Notes under the pieces: generated by a model | Databases searched by the model: none | The model's input: the letters and a program-made list of their open reading frames with translations, nothing else | What the model was told of the DNA's origin: nothing | Shown: in pieces, positions 12,201 through 24,200 of the stretch | Layout: the number at the start of each line of letters is the position of its first letter | How positions within the stretch are numbered: position 1 is the first letter of the stretch | Assembly (NCBI GenBank): GCA_002633025.1 | Contig: NMRB01000191.1 | Coordinates: forward strand, 307,647-371,646 | DNA from: Notospermus geniculatus | Taxonomy: Eukaryota > Nemertea > Pilidiophora > Heteronemertea > Lineidae | Length of the DNA: 64,000 nt | Direction: 5' to 3' | Program-made: the position numbers and the translations under genes

Positions 12201-15200
12201 ATTTATTTCTAGTAGGTCCTAATGGTACTGGCAGTGAAAGAGTTAAATGAGAGGTTCCACTGTACATGTGTTGGCTCACAATAGACAAAACCATGACAAT
12301 TCAAAGAGGCAAGATCACCAATTCCCTTGCAACCTGAAGATGAGACACATGACTTACTTTACTGCAGTAATATTCCATGAGTGCTGCTGCCACATAGACA
12401 TGGTATTCTCGTAGAACAGGGGTACAGATCCATGTACTTGTATCTGTCAACCAATAATGCTGTCTCTTTCCCCTCAAATTCTTGTAACTGAAAATCAAGG
12501 CAGTCTCAGTCTGTATCAGCATCATAATTCGGTAATTTCATGATTTACCTTGCCATATGAGATGAAAAGGTTGATAGATGAATGAATGAATGAATGAAAA
12601 CGATCGAAGAAGACTTACTTTTTCAATGATCTGAGCTCTTCTCTTCTCCACTTTCATAATACTGGCAAGGTCACCAATATTGGATTCGAAGTCAAGAAAG
12701 TTACTCCAGATTTCCCTGAAATAAAGAAAGAACATGGAATCTATTGATAAACAACTGGGCGTTTATGAGTACCGGTACTCAGATCATGGCCAACACGACA
12801 GAGACAGAATTACCGAACATGACCCAGCAGCTTACCTTGAACATTCAGCTTCCAGTTGACCAGATGATAGAACTCGTTCAAACAGCACCCTCGTGTTGTT
12901 GTCCTCTGTAACAAAACATCATTCAAAAGTTTCTAAATGTTCATCTCAATGTTAAACGTAACAAATAATAAAGCTCAATATCTCAAGTTTATTAACTCTG
13001 AGTGTTCAACTGTTACTGAGCCTGTTGTAGTCTTACCATTGAGATGTGACATGTAGTCGATGTATGCCAAGATGTATTCAGGAATGTGACCGTATTTCTT
13101 CAGACCGAGCTCGAAGATCTTAAATGCGACATTTTTATCCTGAAAATAGATGGAGACACTATGAATGATTTTGGCAACCCAGCAATTACGAGTAAATTTA
13201 TTTCTAGTAGGTCCTAATGGTACTGGCAGTGAAAGAGTTAAATGAGAGGTTTCACTGTACATGTCTTGGCTCACAATAGACAAAACCATGACAATTCAAA
13301 GAGGCAAGTTCACCAATTCCCTTGCAACCTGAAGATGAGACACATGACTTACTTTACTGCAGTAATATTCCATGAGTGCTGCTGCCACATAGACATGGTA
13401 TGTGCTCCTCACATCTTCCCTGGCACTTTTGAAAACAATTCTGGCAGACTTGATTCCCTCTGCTCGTCTGGCGAATTTCATATACTGAACATAGACCTAG
13501 AGGACGAGAAAATAGAAATCATATGACATACATTCAGAACAAAAAGCCTGGCTGAGCAAAGAGACTGGAGTAGAGTAGAATACAGTGGCGTAGTGGTTGA
13601 GTGTCAGACTAGACACCTAGAAGTCACAAGTTCGATTCCCAGCCAAGTTGCCTTTTTGTACAGTGTAATTATNAAAGACAGGAAAACTGGAACCGAGTAA
13701 TTTCTGGCAGTGATGGCAGCACTCACCTCCTCAAAATCTGCGTAAGCAAAGTAGAGTAACATGTTCTCTTTGAGTAGTGTAGTGATGGCCCTCTCATACA
13801 TGGACGACGCCTCCTCGGCGAACAGTTTACCTGCATTCTGGTCCTGAAAACAGATTTTATGACAGGGTAAAACTGAACCATTCAAATCCATGTCAATCTG
13901 TGACATGCTGCTCTGTCCTGCTATGGCAGGATTCAGCACAAAATGGTTTAAACGAATAATAACTAACATCTCGATAACTTACAACTGACTGAATGTATCA
14001 TTTGGAAGATTTATTATCAGGGAGATTATTCACTTACCCCCTTTTCTGTGAGGAGTTTACTTGATTGTTCAAGATATGAAGCTGCCTCATACCAGATATC
14101 AGGATGGTGACCAAGACAAAGTAGGCACTGTTCATACGCGAACATAACTGGAAACAAAATTTTGATTGGAGGACTTGAAACAAACAAAATGTCATGTTAT
14201 TCTTTAGTTTCTTGATGAGAAGGAGAATGCAGTGGCTGGACCGTCAGATGTGTGTACCAGAGGCTGCATGCGACATCCGGATGAGACGCCACTCTGTACT
14301 GGAAGGATCAAGTGTGCAACTGAATAACGACAGATGCTATTTAACGCCTCACATTATGAAAAGCACAAGTTTCAAATTAGCTTACCTCTTTTTGTGATGG
14401 TAGCATGATCCTCAGTTCTCAACGGATTTGACTTTTCCCATGCGATGTACTTTTTCCACAGGTCTACCTGCTTGGCTTCGTCAGGGGTATTCTGAGGAGG
14501 GACTGAAGGCATCGTCCGATTCAAACCTCTGATAATGATTTCATATTCCTTTGACACCCTTCTTGCATTCATGTAGTCCCTTGATCTGTCCTCTGTCCAT
14601 TTCTTGGCTATCAACGGATTAATGCTCTGAAATGTGACAGCAGAAACAATTCAATACAAAGTGATTCAGAATACTCTGTCTTGTTCCAGCCATGGAATAT
14701 TTCAATGGTTTTACGGCAAAAGATAAAGAAATGTATTCCCACTTACAGTTTCATAATTACAATAATCCTTCCACAGGTTTTCTAAATTCATCATTGGGTT
14801 GACGATGCCTCTCTGGTATACCTTTCTCACTGCAGTTATTCGCTGATTTTCTGCATATGATCCAACAGCCTCTCTGAAAAGAATACCAGATTTCCATTTA
14901 ATCCATAGAAAAAAATAGTGCCAATGGCACTGTGCCCGCTTGGCTTGACAGCACAGTGGTACTGGCAGATATCATCAGCAATCCCGCCATGGCGACCATA
15001 CTGGATGTCCGATCAGGCCAAGCAAGATATGAAGTTGCTCGGTGCAATAATGACGAACTGCGGCAGGTTCGTTACTTTTGTAGAACTTTGACCTCTATGA
15101 CCTTGAAAAGTAGTGCCGTACGGACTAACGCACGACAGACCACCACTCAATGACCCCAACCACAGCTTAAGCCCTGCTGGGCCTTGCGGCCAAGCGGGCT

Positions 15201-18200
15201 AAAAATCATGTTATCAAAGGTAATGGTCAGCAGAAGTCTTGAAGGTTTGCAGTTTTTGTGGAAATGGATGCCTCTAATGAGGATGGTGATCATTTTTTAC
15301 TTACACAGACTTCAGGAAGATAATGTAATCAGACCAGATGTTATATGACATGATGTCCATACCCATTTTGTCGAGAGCAAAGTCAAAAGCTTGAGCCATC
15401 TTCTCCCTGAAATGAACAGAATTTCGGAACTGAACTTCGCGGTCGAAAAGAGAGGTGTCCTCCTATCAGAGATGTCCACTGAAAGAGGTTCTACTGTATC
15501 AGGACAGGTAAGGGATTACCGGTACTACCAAATGTTGCAATTTATAAGTAAGTCAGATGGTTTTACCTGAATGACGGCAGTTTGCCTTTTGTTTCTTTGA
15601 TGTAGTTGAGGTATGTTTTCCAGAGGTCTATGTTCAACACTTTCATGAGGCACCGTTGGAAAAGCTGAAACCATACAGCAATAAAGATGAATTTTCAGTC
15701 AAGTCCTTGTAATGGTCCTACAGACATCATCCATGTTAAGTTCTTGTGTAAGAGTAGTACTCTACTCTCCTACAGCCCTCCACTTCTACTCTCCTACTAG
15801 CCCTCCACTTCCAGTTACACGCTCAACAAATAGGCATCCAATAGGCCCCAGGGATGAACCTGGGAGAGAACCCAGATTTATTTCTCCGGATAATATATTC
15901 TTGTCCCTTCAAAGTCGTTTAATGAGAGTAAAACCGAAATTCCCTGTACCACAGTGTCTAGGCCTGGGCAGGCCAAGATTACACACTGGGCAGGGAACTC
16001 CTCTGGTGAAACCCCAACTTTTGTTGAAGGAGGATGGGCTAATTAGGCACTCGAAGACGAGGCAGGCCCCCTCTGCATTGTTCTACTGTTCTACCACACA
16101 GACTGATATTTGACACGTTTGTGAGCTTTTTAAAATAATAATGTGAGCTTTTCGGTGACCAGTGCATGATAATCATCTCCATAACTTCTGATCATAATCG
16201 ATCAACCATCAAAACAAAATATAAGTACATGTACATGGTGAACCACATTACCTACCTTTTCCACTCTTTCATAATTCCGAACTTTCATCTGGAAAAGGGC
16301 AGAACAGATAGTGCAAACTCAGGAATATTTCGCCAGGTTCCATTCCATTGAAACCAGACACTTTACTGCCAGTCACCAATGACATTATTTACCATATTCA
16401 ATATCAGAATGAGCCAAAGCAAATCCTTTAAATATGACCACCATCCTTTTTGCCATTTCCTGCCTGAACGGTGGTGAACACCCTGATAGACAGATCCATC
16501 ATGTTTTTTGGCCATTTTCAGGAACACAAAGTGAAAGAAACTCCTCAACAGCATCAACAGTCCTTGATTTATCTGGTGCTATGTTTACATTTTATTATTT
16601 TCTGCCTGAGCAATTCCCCCAACTACATTTCTGTGCATTTCACTCCTATCAGAGAAGTTTTGGGTCAATGAAGAATTCAGAAGTGAAGTTTGGATACTTC
16701 ACTTGCAAACCCCCTGGGCTTCTACATTTGCCTGTATTCTTAAACCCTCCTAAATAGGCCTAAAGTAGACCTTTATAGAGGCTTCCTTTACTGAGGAATT
16801 CCTTTGCTAAAGGCTCCTTTAACAAATGGTTTTCAAGAACCACACTTTAACTTCCCTTATGTAATGGTCGTCCTTTACCACAAAGTTGGATACTACAGAC
16901 CAACTTACGTTTAAAGGCCTCCTTAACGCAAAATAAAGGATTTCCTGTAATGAAGGAAGGTTCTTGAAACGACCCAACCTTTGCTAAAGGAAGGTACATA
17001 AAGGTGTCCTTTGACCCGAGATAAAGGTTGGTTCTTGAAATAAAATTTAGCTAACAGTTGACTTAAAGTCTCCCTTAACGCTAAAGGAACGTTTTACAAT
17101 GTAGAATACAATGTAGAATACGGGCCCTAGTATCAAAATATTGAAGCGAACTTAAGGTAGAGTTGTAGGAAACTAGATCTGCCCAGAGAAAACCTGTGCT
17201 GGAGAAGAGAGTTGCCCTCTATCACATAAAGAAAGGGTCCCTACTCCTACTGGGGATTGAATCTGGAACCTCAGAGGTGACAGGCACTGATTTTTCTGCA
17301 TGTATCACCGCCAGCCTCATCTTGAACATCTTGAAATATTCCCCATGGTCACTTCTACATTTAATTTGCCTGAACCTCTTTGGTTATCAACTAACTACTC
17401 AGTTCACTATATCACAGCACATCTTTGATGATCCTAATTAGTTCAGAAAGGATATTATTAGCAAACAGGACCACTTAATATTTTATGCACAATTCCACTA
17501 GTTATGCAGGGTAAATAGATGCAATCGAAGTGCTGGACTTCTTTTATAATGTCAGTCTATTCCATCCACATGTATACTAGCAGAGGCCAAGGGGTGAAAG
17601 CATCAGCAGAAGTCAGCCAAGAGGGGGTTAATATCAATCAAAGGTTTGTCCAAAGCTTGAGCAATGTCCGTGCCAAATCCGTCCAGTTGGGGGGAACGGA
17701 GTGGAAGTTTAGGGCTCTATTCACACCACATTAGAACATTCTACCAGCTTTGTCTGAAGTCCATCTTTCAAGATGGCCGATCGGTGGCCTATTTGATGTC
17801 CGATCAGGCCGAAACTCACTGTACACAAAGTACACTTAGGGGTAGAAACAGCATCAAGCCAAATCAGAACACTTTTTGGCAATGAAATTGGTCACCAAAC
17901 GGCAAGATTTTGAACTTTGACCTCTGTGACCTTGAAAATAGGTCAAATCAAAACCTGTTAGTAACATCATGTATCCATTAGATGTACCTATGATAAAGAT
18001 TACGGTAAATTTCACTTCGTCCGTTTTCAGTTTTGAGCACCAAGAATCAGATTGGACCAAAACCCGATGTCTAGGTCATCTGTCTGACATAGGGGTACAT
18101 ATACCACGACGTTCCGAGTGCTTACAAAAGTGCCGGCTAATGCCATGGACGCCGATATTGATGGACACCGCATGATTGTCAGAGCTCACCAGGTGAGCTA

Positions 18201-21200
18201 CCACCGGCCAGATAATTGTTTGGGAGATTGCGATTGTGATCCTAGATTTTAGACGTTTATAATCACACTCTGATTGTGTTTGTAGATTTCAGACCTTAAG
18301 CTAGCAGCACGCATCACCATTTCATTGCTCATGGCAATTTTCATGCTCGCCTCGAAAATGGCCAAGTGTGCTGTGGCCGGCAAAGACCACTCACCACAGG
18401 AATTCTGTGGTGACCATGAGTTGCTGAGAATCAAACCAATTTGATTTCTCACCATGAAAATTGCTTGCAGTTGCCAGTTGTGGTGACATGTGTGCCATCA
18501 GTAGCACACGAGACCGCCGAGAGGCGACATCTGCTGTAAACCGGCAATCGCCACAAAAATTGCCGACCACGAAAATCGTCTGTATGAGCAACGTGTGCTG
18601 CTAGCATTATCACCACGACACAGACACCAGACCTTGAATGAATTAATCCAGGATTGAGGAGTATGATCAGTAAAGCAAGGAGGACATTGAATGTTGTGTA
18701 CCCTAGAAGGGATCAGGCCTTCCAATCTGATCAAGACAGGGTTTGTGCACCTCGTACATTTAGCAGGATAAGGAATGGAATAGTCTGTAGATGATTTAGT
18801 CAAGTATTTCAAGGGAACAACACAAGTCAATAATGTAACAACAACAGGTTCAAATACGATAAATGTATTGAAATTANCTTACCCCCTTTTCTGTGAGGAG
18901 TTTACTTGATTGTTCAAGATATGAAGCTGCCTCATACCAGATATCAGGATGGTGACCAAGACAAAGTAGACACTGTTCATACGCGAACATAACTGGAAAC
19001 AAAATTTTGATTGGAGGACTTGAAACAAACAAAATGTCATGTTATTCTTTAGTTTCTTGATGAGAAGGAGAATGCACTGGCAGTGGTTGGACCGTCAGAC
19101 GTGTGTACCAGAGGCTGCATGCGACATCTGGATGGGACGCCACTCTGTACTCTCAACATGTCTGGAAGGATCAAGTGTGTGACTGAATAACAACAGACAC
19201 TAGTGCTATTTAACGCCTCACATTATGAAAAGCACATGTTTCAAATTAGCTTACCTCTTTTTGTGATGGTAGCATGATCCTCAGTTCTCAACGGATTTGA
19301 CTTTTCCCATGCGATGTACTTTTTCCACAGGTCTACCTGCTTGGCTTCGTCAGGGGTATTCTGAGGCGGGACAGAAGGCATCGTCCGATTCAAACCTCTG
19401 ATAATGATTTCATATTCCTTTGACACCCTTCTTGCATTCATGTAGTCCCTTGATCTGTCCTCTGTCCATTTCTTGGCTATCAATGGGTTAATGCTCTGAA
19501 ATGTGACAGCAGAAACAATTCAATACAAAGTGATTCAGAATACTCTGTCTTGTTCCAACCATGGAATACTTCAATGGTTTTACGGCAAAAGATAAAGAAA
19601 TTTATTCCCACTTACAGTTTCATAATTACAATAATCCTTCCACAGGTTTTCTAAATTCATCATTGGGTTGACGATGCCTCTCTGGTATACCTTTCTCACC
19701 GCAGTTATTCGCTGATTTTCTGCATATGATCCAACAGCCTCTCTGAAAAGAATACCAGATTTCCATTCAATCCATGGAAAAAAATCATATTATCAAAGGT
19801 AATAGTCAGCAGAACAGTCTTGAAAATTTGCAGTTTTGTGGAAATGGATGTCTCTGATATGAAGATGGTGATCATTCTTTACTTACACAGACTTCAGGAA
19901 GATAATGTAATCAGACCAGATGTTATATGACATGATGTCCATGCCCATTTTGTCGAGAGCAAAGTCAAAAGCTTGAGCCATCTTCTCCCTGAAATGAACA
20001 GAATTTCGGAACTGAACTTCGCGGTCGATAAAAGAGAGGTGTCCTCCTGGCAGAGATGTCCACTGAAAGAGGTTCTGCTGTATCAGGACAGGTATTAAGA
20101 GATTACTACCAAATGTTGCAATTTATAAGTAAGTCAGATGATTTTACCTGAATGATGGCAGTTTGCCTTTTGTTTCTTTGATGTAGTTGAGGTATGTTTT
20201 CCAGAGGTCTATGTTCAACACTTTCATGAGGCACCGTTGGAAAAGCTGAAACCATATAGCAATGAAGATGAATTTTCAGTCAAGTCCTTGTAATGGTCCT
20301 ACAGTCATCATCCATGTTAAGTTCTTGTGTAAGAGTAGTCCTCTACTTTCCTACAGCCCTCCACTTTTACTCTCCTACTAGCCCTCCACTTCCAGTTACA
20401 CGCTCAACAAATAGGCATCCAATAGGCCCCAGGGACGCAACCTGGGAGAGAACCCAGATTTATTTCTCCGGATAATATATTCTTGTCCCTTCAAAGTCGT
20501 TTAATGAGAGTAAAACCGAAATTCCCTGTACCACAGTGTCTAGGCCAGGGCAGGCTAACATCCCACTCTGGGCAGGGAACCTGCTGTGAACTCCTCTGGT
20601 GAAACCCCAACTTTTGTTGAAGGAGGATGGGCTAATTAGGCACTCGAAGACGAGGCGGGCCCCCTCTGCATTGTTCTCTGTTCTACCACACAGACTGATA
20701 TTTTACACGTTTGTGAGCTTTTTAAAATAATAATGTGAGCTTTTCGGTGACCAGTGCATGATAATCATCTCCATAACTTCTGATCATAATCGATCAACCA
20801 TCAAAACAAAATATAAGTACATGTACATGGTGAACCACATTACTTACCTTTTCCACTCTTTCATAATTCCGAACTTTCATCTGGAAAAGGGCAGAACAGA
20901 TAGTGCAAACTCAGGAATATTTCGCCAGGTTCCATTCCATTGAAACCAGACACTTTACTGCCAGTCACCAATGACATAATTTACCATATTCAATATCAGA
21001 ATGAGCCAAATCCTCTAAAATATGACCACCATCCTTTTTGTCATTTCCTGCATGAACGGTGGTGAACACCCTGATAGACAGATCCATCATGTTTTTTGGC
21101 CATTTTCGGGAACACAAAGTGAAAGAAACTCCTCAACAGCATCAACAGTCCTTGATTTATCTGGTGCTATGTTTACATTTCATCATTTTCGGCCTGAGCA

Positions 21201-24200
21201 AGTCCCCCAACTACATTTCTGTGCATTTCACTCCTATCAGAGAAGTTTTGGGTCAATGAAGAATTCTGAAGTGAAGTTTGCATACTTCACTTGCAACTGG
21301 GCTTCTAGTTCAACATTTGCCTCGGCTGTATTCTTAAACCCTCCTTTAAATAGGCCTAAAGTAGACCTTCATAGAGGCTTCCTTTACTGAGGAGTTCCTT
21401 TGCTAAAGGTTCCTTTAACAAATGGTATTCAAGAACCACACTTTAACTTCCCTTATGTAAAGGTTGTCCTTCACCACAAAGTTGGATACTACAGACCAAC
21501 CTACGTTTAAAGGCCTCATTGAGGCAAAATAAAGCATTTCCTGTAATGAAGGAGGTTCTTGAAACACCCCAACCTTTGCTAAAGGGAGGTACCAAAAGGT
21601 GTCCTTTGACCCGAGATAAAGGTTGGTTCTTGAAATAAAATTTAGCTAACAGTTGACTTAAAGTCTCCCTTAACGCTAAAGGAACGTTCTAGAATACGGG
21701 CCCTAGTATCAAAATGTTGAAGCGAACTTAAGGTGGAGCTGGAGCAAACTAGATCTGCCCAGAGAAAACCTGTGCTGGAGAAGAGAGTCGCCCTCTATCA
21801 CATAAAGAAAGGGTCCCTACTCTTATTGGGGATTGAATCTGGAACCTCAGAGGTGACAGGCACTGATGTTTCTACATGTATCACCGCCAGCCTCATCTTG
21901 AAATATTCCCCATGGTCACTTCTACATTTAATTGAGCCCTGACTACAAATTGAACTGCCAACCTCTTTGGTTATCAACCAACTACTCTGTTCACTATATC
22001 ACAGCACATCTGGGATGATCCTAACACAGTCCAGAAAGGATATTATTAGTAAACAGGACCACTTAATATTTTATGCACAATTCCACTAGTTATGCAGGAT
22101 AAATACATGTAGATGCAATCGAAGTGCTGGACTTCTTTTATAATGTCAGGCTATTCCATCCACATGTATACCAGCAGAGGCCAAGGGGTGAAAGCATCAG
22201 CAGAAGTCAGCCAAGAGGGGGTTAATATCAATCAAAGGTTTGTCCAAAGCTTGAGCAATGTCCGTGCCAAATCCGTCCAGTTGGGGGGAATGGAGTGGAA
22301 GTTTAGGGCTCTATTCACACCACATTAGAACATTCTACCAGCTTTGTCTGAAGTCCATCTTTCAAGATGGCCGATCGGTGGTCTATTTGATGTCCGATCA
22401 GGCCAAAACTCACTGTACACAAAGTACACTTAGGGGTAGAAACAGCATCAAGCCAAATCAGAACACTTTTTAGCAATGAAATCGGTCACCAAACGACAAG
22501 ATTTTGAATTTTGACCTCTGCTGACCTTGAAAATAGGTCAAATCTAAACCTGTTAGTAACATCAGGTATCCATTAGATGTACCTATGATAAAGATTACGG
22601 TAAATTTCACTTTGTTCGTTTTCAGTGTTGAGCACCAAGAATCAGATTGGACCAAAACCTGATGTCTAGGTCATCTGTCTGACATAGGGGTACATATACC
22701 ACGACGTTCCGAGTGCTTACAAAAGTGCCGGCTAATGCCATGGACGCCAATATTGATGGACACCACATGATTGTCAGAGCTCACCAGGTGAGCTACCACC
22801 GGCCAGATAATTGTTTGAGAGATTGCAATTGTGATCCTAGATTTTAGACGTTTATAATGACACTCTGATTGTGTTTGTAGATTTCAGACCTTAAGCTACA
22901 TGTAGCAGCACACATCACCATTTCATTGCTCATGGCAATTTTCATGCTCGCCAAGAAAATGGCCAAGTCAAGTGTGCTGTGGCCGGCAAGGACCACTCAC
23001 CACAGGAATTCTGTGGTGGTGACCACGAGTTCTGTGGTGACCACGAGTTGCCAGTTGTGGTGACGTGTGCGCCATCAGTAGCACACGAGACCACCGAGTG
23101 GCGACATCTGCTGTAAACCGGCAATCGCCACAAAAATTGCCGACCACGAAAATCGTCTGTATGAGCAACGTGTGCTGCTAGCATTATCACCACGACACAG
23201 ACACCAGATGGCGTCTCATTCTCTGACCTTGAATGAACTAATCCAGGATTGAGGAGTATGATCAGTAAAGCAAGGAGGACATTGAATGTTGTGTACCCTA
23301 GAAGGGATCAGGCCTTCCAATCTGATCAAGACAGGGTTTGTGCACCTCGTACATTTAGCAGGATAAGGAATGGAATACTGTAGATGATTTAGTCAAGTAT
23401 TTCAAGGGAACAACACAAGTCAATAATGTAACAACAACAGGTTCAAATACGATAAATGTATTGAAATTAAAACACATGGTACATGTACACATGTGAAAAC
23501 AACCGCTTGCAAACACTCTTATTTGGAATTTGACATTCAGAGCAATTCCGTATTAGCAAAATGTACGAATTTTCATCAATGTGATTGTGATGCATAAGTT
23601 TGTCCTACAAGAATGAGATAAAGTTGAACTCTTTCCTCCTGAATGAGAGTTTGCCAGGTGTCTTTTTTGCAACTCAAGGCTGGGATGGGATGTTGAGTTG
23701 CTGCGACACACAAATCACAGTATTTGATTCAACTTTGTCTCACATTTTAATCCTATTTTGCTGTGTCCTCTGCGACAAACATTTGCTATCAGGCTTTTTG
23801 TATTGATAATACCGGTAGCATGCATAACACTACAGCACTGGCAATCCTTTCATCAGTGCATAGCGTTGAGACAAATAGCCTTCTTTTTGCATTTCTTGTC
23901 TTCATTAACCCAGTGGGTGAACAACATTGTCGTGTTGGAATTGACTGACAACACACACAAGTTGAAAACAAGAAAGTGTATTGGAAAATATCAATATATT
24001 AAATATAAAATATCAAGTTGGATGTAAAATATCAACCATTGAAGAATAAAATATGTAGCACCACATGGTAAATGGCAGCAAAGTGCATATTGGTTAACAA
24101 ACTAGAATATTAAACACACAACGTAGAAAATAGTATGTATGCAGCAAACAGTAAAAGTTCATAAAATGTATGCAAAATATCAACCGGTCAGGTGACCCTG

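Larger units (their letters stand above)
10683..13672 (-). repeat. three-block mosaic of CSTF3 exons 12-16
   Basis: Block I (10683-11367) has exons 16, 15 (10917-11013), 14 (11133-11202) and a cut exon 13 (11334-11367). Block II (about 11402-12405) has exons 15 (11513-11609), 14 (11724-11793), 13 (12042-12144) and a cut exon 12 (12358-12405). Block III (12406-13672) has a cut exon 16 (12406-12487) and complete exons 15, 14, 13 and 12. Joins fall inside exons: exon 12 runs straight into exon 16 at 12405/12406. This cannot be spliced into a working CstF-77 as it stands. It looks like interleaved haplotype contigs rather than real gene structure. Confidence 0.85.
14033..23469. repeat. 4.6-4.8 kb direct duplication around N 18877 (CSTF3 exons 4-9)
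   Basis: 14033-18876 and 18878-23469 are near-identical over exons 4-9 and their introns, with a single N at 18877 between them. The left copy ends in the same 'gataaatgtattgaaatta' text that is found near 23450-23469, where the right copy runs on into unique intron. The copies differ by SNPs, small indels and a 284-bp insertion in the left copy (14917-15200). This is the pattern expected of two alleles laid end to end. Every exon is intact in both copies. Confidence 0.9.

Noticed and set aside
12301-12525. Open frame fusing CSTF3 exon 12 to exon 16
   Set aside because: It joins exon interiors out of order with no splice sites; treated as an assembly join.
13584-13652. Functional tRNA gene
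   Set aside because: A and B boxes are present but no acceptor or anticodon stem can be drawn; a SINE or pseudogene is more likely.
14386-19495. Two identical CSTF3 exon 8 sequences, read as tandem duplicated exons or two genes
   Set aside because: The whole 4.6-4.8 kb block repeats with an N at the join, which fits allelic duplication better than exon duplication.
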